A stretch of 43,259 bases of DNA from JAVBSC01 sp031547305 (lineage in GTDB: Bacteria; Desulfobacterota; Desulfovibrionia; Desulfovibrionales; Desulfovibrionaceae). The stretch is taken from contig JAVBSC010000079.1 of assembly GCA_031547305.1 (NCBI GenBank), positions 1-43,259 on the forward strand. The letters are read 5' to 3'. The position numbers were made by a program, and so were the translations under genes. Shown piece by piece: positions 15,155 to 22,476 of the stretch (position 1 is its first letter; each line of letters begins with the position of its first letter). The notes beneath the pieces are model-generated. The model saw nothing but the letters and a program-made list of their open reading frames with translations. It searched no databases and was not told the origin of the DNA.

Positions 15155-16804
15155 TTATCTCCCGCAGGCTATCGGCATTCTCCACCCCCTGCCAAACGCG
15201 CGGGCGCTCACGTGCAGAGACGGCGGGGCCTGCTGGCGCTTAAATTCCGCGCCCCGCACCAGACGGATGACTTTTTTCACCATGTCCGGCGCATAGCCCA
15301 CTTCTTCCAGAAGGTTGGCGTCCTGCCCCTGTTCCAGATGGGCGTACAAAAGTTCGTCCAGCACGTCGTAAGGCGGCAGGGAATCCTGGTCTGTCTGGCC
15401 GGGGCGCAACTCCGCGCTCGGCGCTTTATCCAGAATATTTTGCGGGATGTGCGCATGGCCTTTGGCCGCGTTCAGCCAGCGACACACGGCATAGACCCTG
15501 GTCTTGTAAATGTCCCCGATCACGGCCAGGCCGCCGCAGGTGTCGCCGTACAGGGTGCAGTAGCCCACGGCGGATTCGGACTTGTTGCCGGTGTTCAAAA
15601 GCATTTTGCCGAACTTGTTGGAAATGGACATCAAAATGGAGCCGCGAATGCGCGCCTGAATGTTTTCTTCCGTCACGTCAGGGGCGTGTCCGGCGAAGGC
15701 CGGGGCCAGTGCCGCGTCAAAGCTTTGCATCAGCCCGCTTATGGGGATGGTTTTAGTTTCTATGCCCAGGTTGGCGGCCAGCTCCAGGGCGTCATCAATG
15801 CTGCCGGCGCTGGAGTAGGGCGATGGCAAAAGCACGCCCAGCACGTTTTCCGGCCCCAGGGCCTCGGCGGCCACAGCGGCCACCATGGCGGAATCCAGCC
15901 CGCCGGAAAGCCCGAGCACCACGGAGGAAAACCCGCATTTGCGCACAAAGTCGCGCGTGCCCAAAACCAGGGTCCGCCAGATTTCTTCTTCAATGGGCAT
16001 TTTGGCCGGGGCAATCGGGGTCCGGTCGTTAACCAGATCCGCCACCAGCACTTCTTCCGCGAATTGTTCGGCCCTGACGATCATGGCTCCGCTGCCGCTG
16101 AAGGCCATGCTGCCGCCGTCGTATATGGTGCTGTCGCTGCCGCCCACCTGGTTCACGCAAACCACCGGCAGGCGGTAGCGCACGGCGGACCAACTCAGCA
16201 CGCGCTGGTGCAAGCCGGGTATGCCTATGCCGTAGGGTATGGCCGTAAGGTTGATCAGGCCGTCCGCCCCGCCGCCCATGAATTCCTCCACCGGGTCGCT
16301 CTCGAACTTGCGGTGGCTTTTCCAGAAGCTGCGGTCGTTCCAGACGTCCTCGCCCACGGCCACCGCAAAACGCCAGCCCTTGTGCTGCAGTACGCCGCAG
16401 GCCAGACCGGATTCAAAGTACAGATGGTCGTCGTGCGTGCCGTCCGCCGGCAAGAGCACCTTGCGGGCAATGACAATCACCTTGTCGGGCCGCAGGAGCA
16501 CCGCGCAGTTGTGCAGATCCTTGCCCTGCATGGCCGGGTTGGCCACTGGCGCGCCAATGAGCAGGGGCGGCAGGTCTTCTTTTTTCAGAACGGCGGACAT
16601 TTCGTGCAGGGTATTGCGGCAGTGTTCCACAAATCCCGGACGCAACAGCAGATCATTGGCCGGCACGCCGCTCAGGGCAAGTTCCGAGGTCACGCACAAC
16701 TCCGCCCCGGCGGAGGCGGCCTTGCGGGCCGCTTCCAGGATCATCGCGGCATTGGCGCTTACCGCCCCGCTAAGAATGTTGCATTGTAAAAGGCCTATCT
16801 TCAC
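15155..16804 (-). CDS. nadE: NAD+ synthase with apparently inactive glutaminase domain
   Basis: A 549-residue two-domain NadE: an N-terminal nitrilase-like glutaminase (1-270) and a C-terminal ATP-dependent synthetase. The synthetase is intact, with P-loop LSGGLDSA, NTGNKSESAVGYCTLYGD and the SLPPYDVLDE segment. It amidates nicotinate adenine dinucleotide to NAD+. In the glutaminase E41 and K115 are present, but the catalytic cysteine of the usual ICEDVW motif is glycine (AVGEDVW, G151, codon GGC). Glutamine hydrolysis should therefore be lost and free ammonia used. The start is GTG at 16804 with AGAGGA upstream; the gene lies 148 bases after dapB. A repeat of clover type separates it from convergent ligA. 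Confidence 0.93.
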   Translation of the reverse strand: MKIGLLQCNILSGAVSANAAMILEAARKAASAGAELCVTSELALSGVPANDLLLRPGFVEHCRNTLHEMSAVLKKEDLPPLLIGAPVANPAMQGKDLHNCAVLLRPDKVIVIARKVLLPADGTHDDHLYFESGLACGVLQHKGWRFAVAVGEDVWNDRSFWKSHRKFESDPVEEFMGGGADGLINLTAIPYGIGIPGLHQRVLSWSAVRYRLPVVCVNQVGGSDSTIYDGGSMAFSGSGAMIVRAEQFAEEVLVADLVNDRTPIAPAKMPIEEEIWRTLVLGTRDFVRKCGFSSVVLGLSGGLDSAMVAAVAAEALGPENVLGVLLPSPYSSAGSIDDALELAANLGIETKTIPISGLMQSFDAALAPAFAGHAPDVTEENIQARIRGSILMSISNKFGKMLLNTGNKSESAVGYCTLYGDTCGGLAVIGDIYKTRVYAVCRWLNAAKGHAHIPQNILDKAPSAELRPGQTDQDSLPPYDVLDELLYAHLEQGQDANLLEEVGYAPDMVKKVIRLVRGAEFKRQQAPPSLHVSARAFGRGWRMPIACGR

Positions 16805-16952
16805 TTAAAGTATATTCCTCTTAAGATTTGATATTAAAAAGCCACGAAACTCCGGCGGCATTCTGGATCTTATAGCGCAACTGCAGAATATAATGACACG
16901 CTTCGCGGGTATCCGCCACACGTCCGCCTGGCAATTGCAAACTGAAATCACT

Positions 16953-17747
16953 CTAAAAAATATCCTGCATGGTATAGAGTTTTCCGGGCTGTTGCTTCAA
17001 GAGCCACCCAGCCGCGCGCAGAGCTCCCTGGGCGAAGTTTTCCCGCGAATGCGCCTGGTGCGTGAGTTCAATGCGCTCGCCAGGTCCCATAAAATATATG
17101 GTGTGCACGCCTACAACGTCCCCGCCGCGAATGGTCTGCAAGCCTATTTCCTTGTGCGGCCGCTCGCCTATGATGCCTTCCCGGTGGTAGCGGGCGCTGT
17201 CCGCCAGATTCCAGCCTCTGGCCTCGGCCAGGGATTCCGCCAGGCGCAGGGCCGTGCCGCTGGGGGAGTCCTTTTTCTTTTTGTGGTGCAGTTCAACCAT
17301 TTCCAGATCGTAATCCTCGCCCAGCAGGCTGGTCAGTTCCGGCAGGACTTTCAACAGCACGTTGATGCCCACGCTCATGTTCGGGGACCAGAAAATCCTG
17401 GTTTTTTCAGCCAGTTCGGCCAGCTCTTTTTTCTGTTCGTCATTCAGGCCGGTGGTGCCGATAACCTGGGACGCGCCGTGTTTGGCCGCCTGCCTCGCCG
17501 AGGCCAGGCTGGCTTCCGGAGCGGTGAAGTCGATGAGCAGGGGGGCTTGCAGTTTTGGCAGGACTTCGGCGAGGTCGCTGCCCACCAGAATCGCCGGATC
17601 CTGCACGGAAGCCTTGAGTTCGGCCGTTTTTTCCGGACGCTCCATGAGCGCGCCGATTTTAAACCCTTCAACCGTGGGCGCGAGTTGGCGTATCGTGCCG
17701 CCCATGCGGCCGCAGGCTCCCATGATCACAATGCTTGCCGGGCTCAT
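16953..17747 (-). CDS. dapB: 4-hydroxy-tetrahydrodipicolinate reductase
   Basis: A 264-residue cytosolic enzyme of lysine and meso-diaminopimelate synthesis, reducing hydroxytetrahydrodipicolinate with NAD(P)H. The Rossmann motif is MGACGRMG (9-16). The catalytic and substrate motif is ELHHKKKKDSPSGTA with H154, H155 and K159. SPNMSVGIN and a C-terminal dimerisation part are also present. The ATG at 17747 has AGGAG 6-7 bases upstream; an in-frame start at 17804 would add 19 unrelated residues. It lies 129 bases downstream of the cyclase gene on the same strand. An 8-pair hairpin lies immediately before its ribosome site. Confidence 0.95.
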   Translation of the reverse strand: MSPASIVIMGACGRMGGTIRQLAPTVEGFKIGALMERPEKTAELKASVQDPAILVGSDLAEVLPKLQAPLLIDFTAPEASLASARQAAKHGASQVIGTTGLNDEQKKELAELAEKTRIFWSPNMSVGINVLLKVLPELTSLLGEDYDLEMVELHHKKKKDSPSGTALRLAESLAEARGWNLADSARYHREGIIGERPHKEIGLQTIRGGDVVGVHTIYFMGPGERIELTHQAHSRENFAQGALRAAGWLLKQQPGKLYTMQDIF

Positions 17748-17764
17748 ATGCCGCTCCTTTTTTT

Positions 17765-17791
17765 TGCCGTACTTTTTTTCTGTGTACGGCA
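17765..17791 (-). other. Leader hairpin before dapB
   Basis: TGCCGTAC (17765-17772) and GTACGGCA (17784-17791) form a perfect 8-pair stem ending a few bases before the dapB AGGAG. On the dapB strand it is followed by an A run, not a T run, so it is not a standard terminator. It could affect translation start or mark an RNA processing site between the cyclase and dapB; this is speculative. Confidence 0.4.
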
Positions 17792-17876
17792 AAGCGCGCA
17801 CCACGGCAAGTGGTTATCGGCGGTAGAAGCCTTGAAAGTTGGGCGGGGCAACGGTTTTGAGGCATGCTTTTCCTTA

Positions 17877-20027
17877 TTATTTGCCGCTGAGTTTCCAGAT
17901 TCCGCGCCAGTCGGCGGGCAGTGGATTAGGGACTTCACCGCAGCGCTTCAGGTAGGCGGCGGCCGGGGGATCCACGGAGGCGATGCCGGCAAAAAATTCT
18001 CTGGCTTCGTTGATGCGCCCGGCCTGGAAGGCGCGCAGCCCGTTGGCGAAGGCTCCCAGAAGCACGGCCCGGGCGGCCGCGTCCTCGTGGCGCATGGGTT
18101 CCAGCACCAAGGTGGGCTCGTTGCGCCCGACCACCTGCACCAGCCCCAGCTCCCGGCCGGCGAAAATGCCGCCGGAAGCCGCAAAAGCGGCTTGCGAAAC
18201 CATGGTCCGGGTGCCGTATTCCTTGTTGGCTCCTTCCAGGCGGGATGCCAGGTTTACCGCGTCGCCCAGCATGGTGTAGTCGAAGCGCGAGTTCGAGCCC
18301 ATGTTGCCCACCACCGCCGGGCCGGTGTTTATGCCCACGCGCATGGCCATTTCCCGGCCGGCCCGCGGTTGAAAATGCGGCTGCAGGGCGGCCAGTTTTT
18401 CCTGGCAGCGCAGGGCGGCCCGCAAGGCTCTGGCCGCGTGGTCCGGCTGCGGGTGCGGCGCGTTCCAGAAGGCGATGATGGCGTCGCCCTCGTATTTGTC
18501 TATAGTGCCGCCTTCCTCCAGAATGATGTCGGTCATGGCGGTCAGGTAATCGTTCAGCAGGCGGGTCAGATCCTCGGGGGAAAGTTTTTCGGAAATGGAA
18601 CTGAACCCGGCCAGATCGGAAAAATAAATGGACAACTCGCGCCGCTCGCCCCCCAACTTGAGGCGGTTGGGGTCTTTGATTATTTCGTTGATTACCCCCG
18701 GGCTCAAATACTGGCTGAAGGCGTTTTTTAAAAAGCGGCGCTGCCGGCCTTCCGTGGAATAGGCGACCATTATGGACAGAGCCAGGGAAAGCAGCGTGGC
18801 GGCCAGCAGGGGGACGAAAGGCAGCCAGTACAGCCCCTGGTAAGCGCCCCAGGCGGCCAGGACCGGCAGGGACAGAAAAAACAGACAGCTCAGGAGCAAC
18901 CGGCGCAGGCTTATGGCGCGCAGGGCGGCAAAGGCTCCGCCCAGGCACAGAGCCGCGCCCAGCAGAGCGCTCAGCCAGCGGGGAGCCATGCGAAAAAAGT
19001 CGTTGTTCAGGAGGTTGTCCAAAGCCGTCGCGTGCAATTCCACGCCGGTGAATACGCCGCCTGGCGGCGCGGGCCGCAGATCCAGCAGGGCCGGGGCGGT
19101 AAAGCCAAAAAAAACGTGCTTGCCGCGCAATTCCTCCGGACTGATTACCGGAGCGCCGCCTTCCCGCAGGCGCAACTCGCTTTGAATGACGGCCGCCGCG
19201 CTGAAGCTTTTATGCGTGCCTGCCGGGCCACGAAAATTAAGCGCCGCCCGCCGCTCCTCATCCAAAGGAATAACCACGGGCGCTTGACCGGGAGGGCGGA
19301 TTTCCAGCCCGTCCGGGCCGCCGGACACGCGGGATTCCGGGTTGCGCAGCAGCCAGGCGGCCAGGGAGAGCGTTGGCGCGGGCCGCCCGGCAAAAAACAC
19401 CAGGGGCCGCAGGGCGCGAAACACGCCGTCCTGGTCCGGTGTCTGGTTGACCATGCCCAGGCCGGCGGCGCCTGGGGTTATTTCCGGCACGGGGAAGCTG
19501 GCGCGCGGCAGGTTGGGGAACAGGGCCGGATTGACTTGCCAGTCCGTGCGGGCGGTTGGGGCAAAAACGGGCAAAGCGGCGGGCCAGGCCGTGCTGTCGC
19601 CGGTTTCGCGGCCAGCCACAAAAGAGAGCAGCAGGCGGCCGCTGGCCTGGCCCGCCCTGGCCAGGGCCTGGTCGTCTTCCACGCCGTAAACCGAGGGCTC
19701 GGAAAAGATCACGTCAAAAGAGACCGTGGCCGCTCCGGCCCGGCGGCAAAAATCCAGAACAAGCCCGTAAACTTCGCGCGGCCAGGGCCAGCTCAGGCCG
19801 TTCTCTTTGGCGCCCCAGTCCAGGCTGTTCTGGTCCAGTTCGATAATCCGGATTTGCTCCGTGCTCGGGGCGGGCCGGGCCAGCAAATAGACGCGGGCGT
19901 CCCAGGCGTAAAGCTCCAGGGACTTGAACAGCCCGGCAAAATCCGCGCCCGCGGCGATGAGAAACGCCGCAAGCCCGCAGAGCAGGGTCCGGCGGGCTAG
20001 TGGGCTGAGGGCGTTCATTCGGTTCAC
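17877..20027 (-). CDS. CHASE2-domain class III adenylate cyclase
   Basis: A 716-residue membrane cyclase. There is an N-terminal membrane anchor (12-29), a periplasmic CHASE2 sensor (about 35-345, with IRIIELDQNSLDWGA), three membrane segments (350-425), and a class III cyclase domain (about 462-640). D471 (YFSDLAGFS) and D515 (KYEGDAIIAFW) bind metal, K511 fits adenine recognition, and NLASRLEG provides the Asn-Arg pair, so cAMP is the likely product. About 70 residues follow. The start is GTG 20027, overlapping the M48 stop (GTGA), or ATG 20018. It is the third gene of an SH3-protease-cyclase operon, suggesting that an envelope signal is turned into a cyclic nucleotide. Confidence 0.92.
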   Translation of the reverse strand: MNRMNALSPLARRTLLCGLAAFLIAAGADFAGLFKSLELYAWDARVYLLARPAPSTEQIRIIELDQNSLDWGAKENGLSWPWPREVYGLVLDFCRRAGAATVSFDVIFSEPSVYGVEDDQALARAGQASGRLLLSFVAGRETGDSTAWPAALPVFAPTARTDWQVNPALFPNLPRASFPVPEITPGAAGLGMVNQTPDQDGVFRALRPLVFFAGRPAPTLSLAAWLLRNPESRVSGGPDGLEIRPPGQAPVVIPLDEERRAALNFRGPAGTHKSFSAAAVIQSELRLREGGAPVISPEELRGKHVFFGFTAPALLDLRPAPPGGVFTGVELHATALDNLLNNDFFRMAPRWLSALLGAALCLGGAFAALRAISLRRLLLSCLFFLSLPVLAAWGAYQGLYWLPFVPLLAATLLSLALSIMVAYSTEGRQRRFLKNAFSQYLSPGVINEIIKDPNRLKLGGERRELSIYFSDLAGFSSISEKLSPEDLTRLLNDYLTAMTDIILEEGGTIDKYEGDAIIAFWNAPHPQPDHAARALRAALRCQEKLAALQPHFQPRAGREMAMRVGINTGPAVVGNMGSNSRFDYTMLGDAVNLASRLEGANKEYGTRTMVSQAAFAASGGIFAGRELGLVQVVGRNEPTLVLEPMRHEDAAARAVLLGAFANGLRAFQAGRINEAREFFAGIASVDPPAAAYLKRCGEVPNPLPADWRGIWKLSGK

Positions 20028-20896
20028 TGGACGCTGTACTTGCCCAGCGCCTTTTTAAAGCGGCTTTCGCGCGCCGTTGGTTCCGGTCCGGCCGTGGCGC
20101 CGGGTTGCGGCAAAGAACCAAGGCGATCCGAGGCGGATGGGTGCGTGCTGCCAAAACCTGGGCTGCCGCCGCTTACCCGTTTTTCCATGCTTCTCAGGAC
20201 GGCGGACAGGGCGGCCGGGTCATATCCTGTGGCGGCCAGAATATCCAGAGCCGCGGCGTCGGCCGCGTACTCCTGGCCGCGCGAATAGCCCTTGGTGACC
20301 AGGGTGACCACAATGTCGTTGACCGAGTCGGAAAAAAGACTCACCAACTGGCCGGCGGGCAGGCTGGAGCCATACTGGCCGGCCGCGTCCTTGCCAATCA
20401 GGGCCATGGCTTCGGTCAGGCGGGAGTTCTGGATGGCCTTGATCGCGTCCTCGTTCTGGACGTGGGCGATCTCGTGGGCCAGCACGGCCGCGAGTTCGGC
20501 TTCGCCGCGCGTAAGGCCCAGCATGCCTCTGGTTACAAAAATGAGTCCGTCCGGCGCGGCAAAGGCGTTGACCTCGCCGGAATCAAGGATCATGAAGTGA
20601 TAGCCGCCGTAAGTGTAGGGCTGGGCGGAGCACATGGCCAGGGCCTGGCCAACCTTGTTCAGGTAGGAGTTAGCTTCCTTATCTTTGAGCGCCGGGTATT
20701 TTGCCAGGATCTGCGCACCCACGGCCCGGCCAAGGTAATATTCCTGTTCCGGTGTGAAGTCCTCGCCCGCGCGGTTCAGGTTTTCCGCATGTTTGCCGGC
20801 CATGCCGATCGCCCGGGTGATGTCGTCCACCCGGCAGCCGGACAGGACGCCGCAGGCCATTAGAGCGAAGAGCAGGATATGAATGGGCGTTTTCAT
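20024..20896 (-). CDS. M48-family zinc metalloprotease lipoprotein
   Basis: A 290-residue secreted protease. It has a lipoprotein signal with lipobox LSGC (C21), a region typical of BepA/LoiP-type M48 proteins (PEQEYYLGRAVGAQIL), the zinc motif HEIAH (H141, E142, H145) and a likely third ligand in QEYAADAAALDIL. Members trim or degrade misassembled outer-membrane proteins in the periplasm; the substrate here is unknown. No tetratricopeptide tail follows, unlike BepA, so it is closer to the short LoiP-like forms. Its ATG overlaps the stop of the SH3 gene (ATGA) and its stop overlaps the cyclase start, giving tight coupling of all three genes. Confidence 0.92.
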   Translation of the reverse strand: MKTPIHILLFALMACGVLSGCRVDDITRAIGMAGKHAENLNRAGEDFTPEQEYYLGRAVGAQILAKYPALKDKEANSYLNKVGQALAMCSAQPYTYGGYHFMILDSGEVNAFAAPDGLIFVTRGMLGLTRGEAELAAVLAHEIAHVQNEDAIKAIQNSRLTEAMALIGKDAAGQYGSSLPAGQLVSLFSDSVNDIVVTLVTKGYSRGQEYAADAAALDILAATGYDPAALSAVLRSMEKRVSGGSPGFGSTHPSASDRLGSLPQPGATAGPEPTARESRFKKALGKYSVQ

Positions 20897-21375
20897 TGCG
20901 CCGCCCCCTGCCTGGGTTGAAGTTTTCCGGCGGCCAGAAAATCAGACAGCTCTTTGGGCGAATAGTTGAGCTTGAGCATTTCCTCCATCTGGGCGTAACC
21001 TTCCGGATGGTTCCGGCGGTAAGCCTGCTCGACCTGGGCGTTAAAGCCCTTGCCGGCCATGGTCACTTCCCGGTCGCTGGCCTTGGCCGAGGCGTCGGCG
21101 CCGCCGGAGGCCAGGTTGAGCGGCCGGCTGGAAAGGGCGCCCTGATGCAGCCAGCCGGTGTCTCCGGCCGCGCTGACCTTGAGCCATGGGCCGTTTTCCT
21201 CCAGAACGCTCACGCTCTGCCCGTAGAGCAGCTTGGCGGTCAGCTTGCCGGTAAAGGACGGCGTGGAGCGCAGTTGCACCTCGCGCGCCCGCACTGTCAT
21301 GGACTGGCCGGCGGCCAAGGCTGTGACGGCCAGCGACAACAAAACCGCCGCGAATAAAAGAGACCCGCGTTTCAT
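20893..21375 (-). CDS. Secreted bacterial SH3-domain protein
   Basis: A 160-residue protein with a signal peptide (cleavage near ALAAGQ, residues 20-24). An SH3_3-type domain follows, recognisable from VRAREVQLRSTPS, LYGQSVSVLEENGPWLKV and the GDTGWLHQGAL strand. The C-terminal ~70 residues are less conserved-looking and end with PKELSDFLAAGKLQ. Bacterial SH3 domains often bind cell-wall peptides or act as adaptors in the periplasm. The ATG at 21375 starts the signal peptide directly; the GTG at 21393 is a weaker choice. It is the first gene of the SH3-M48-cyclase operon. Confidence 0.85.
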   Translation of the reverse strand: MKRGSLLFAAVLLSLAVTALAAGQSMTVRAREVQLRSTPSFTGKLTAKLLYGQSVSVLEENGPWLKVSAAGDTGWLHQGALSSRPLNLASGGADASAKASDREVTMAGKGFNAQVEQAYRRNHPEGYAQMEEMLKLNYSPKELSDFLAAGKLQPRQGAAQ

Positions 21376-21469
21376 ACGGAATAGTCCCCACACGTTAAAT
21401 GATCTTGCTTCAGGATTTATTTTTTATGGAATCAGGTGGTCTTGATGTCTATTGATATAAAATGCCAGA

Positions 21470-21498
21470 TATCTATTAAACGATTAAGGGATTGTCAA
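21470..21498 (-). promoter_or_regulatory. Candidate promoter of the SH3-M48-cyclase operon
   Basis: On the minus strand a perfect TTGACA (21498-21493) is followed after 17 bases by TAGATA (21475-21470), a 3/6 match to the -10. Its position about 95 bases before the ATG at 21375 fits. The good -35 and poor -10 leave it as a candidate. Confidence 0.4.
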
Positions 21499-21768
21499 TA
21501 CCGGCTTTTATACCTGCCAGGGCCGCCGTTTTCTTGTCAAACAGGGCGTTTTCCTTCATAATCAATTCCTTCCAAGGCTGGAATTCATTGCCGGACCTTT
21601 ATTTTTGCCGCATGGCGAAACGGCGCGCGGCCGGCATACAGGTATTGTATGCCATTTTATAATCGTTAGCCTTGATTGCGCTTATTTTTTATAACTTGCA
21701 AAAATCTTTGCCAATGCTGGCCCGGCGTTCGCATAAAAGCCCGGCCGGCGATAAGGAGCGGATTAATA
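21499..21768. other. Divergent intergenic region with one hairpin
   Basis: Between the SH3 operon and the racemase gene I see no coding sequence. GGCATACA (21633-21640) and TGTATGCC (21646-21653) form a perfect 8-pair hairpin. It is followed by TATAAT at 21658-21663, a possible -10 for the racemase gene, with no convincing -35. Confidence 0.4.
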
Positions 21769-22476
21769 ATGAAAACCATGGGCATTCTGGGCGGCATGAG
21801 CTGGGAATCCACGGTGGTCTATTACCGCCTGATCAACGAGGAAGTGCGCGCGCGTCTGGGCGGCCTGCATTCCGCGCCCATTTTCATGTACAGCGTGGAT
21901 TTTTCCGGCATCCGGGGCTTTTTGAAGGAAAGCAAATGGGACGAGGCAGGGCGTTTTCTGGGCGATATGGGGGCGAAGCTGGCCCAGGCCGGGGCGGAGT
22001 TTCTGCTCATCGCCACCAACACCATGCACATGGCCGCTCCCCAGGTGGAGGCGGCGGCCGGACTGCCCCTGCTGCACATAGCGGACCCAACGGCCAGGGC
22101 GGTTCTGGGGCTGGGAATGCGGCGCATCGGACTTTTAGGCACCGAGTACACCATGCGCCGGGATTTTTACAAAGGCCGGCTGCGGGATAAATTCGGCCTG
22201 GAGGTTGTGCTTCCCTCCGAAGAAGACATAGGCCTGGTTGATCGGGTGATATTTGACGAGCTTTGCCAGGGCATAATCCGGGAGGATTCCCGCAAGGAAT
22301 ACCTGCGCGTGATCGCCGACCTGGAAAAACGCGGCGCGCAGGGCGTGATTCTCGGCTGCACGGAAATAAGCCTGCTTGTCCGGCAGGAGCACTGCGTAGC
22401 GCCGCTTTTCGACACGACCGTCCTGCACGCCAAGGCGGCCGCGGACTGGAGCATTAACGGCTCCTGGGGCGTTTAG
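21769..22476 (+). CDS. Aspartate/glutamate racemase family protein, YgeA-like
   Basis: A 235-residue cofactor-independent racemase. It starts MGILGGMSWESTVVYYR, typical of the family. The two acid/base positions are T83 in IATNTMHM and C197 in ILGCTE. A Thr/Cys pair, as I recall for E. coli YgeA (broad-specificity amino-acid racemase), replaces the Cys/Cys pair of classical aspartate and glutamate racemases, so broad or unusual substrate range is likely. The ATG at 21769 has AAGGAG about 10 bases upstream. It stands alone on this strand; its end overlaps the convergent hybrid kinase gene by four bases. A role in D-amino-acid supply for the cell wall is possible but not shown. Confidence 0.88.
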   Translation: MKTMGILGGMSWESTVVYYRLINEEVRARLGGLHSAPIFMYSVDFSGIRGFLKESKWDEAGRFLGDMGAKLAQAGAEFLLIATNTMHMAAPQVEAAAGLPLLHIADPTARAVLGLGMRRIGLLGTEYTMRRDFYKGRLRDKFGLEVVLPSEEDIGLVDRVIFDELCQGIIREDSRKEYLRVIADLEKRGAQGVILGCTEISLLVRQEHCVAPLFDTTVLHAKAAADWSINGSWGV

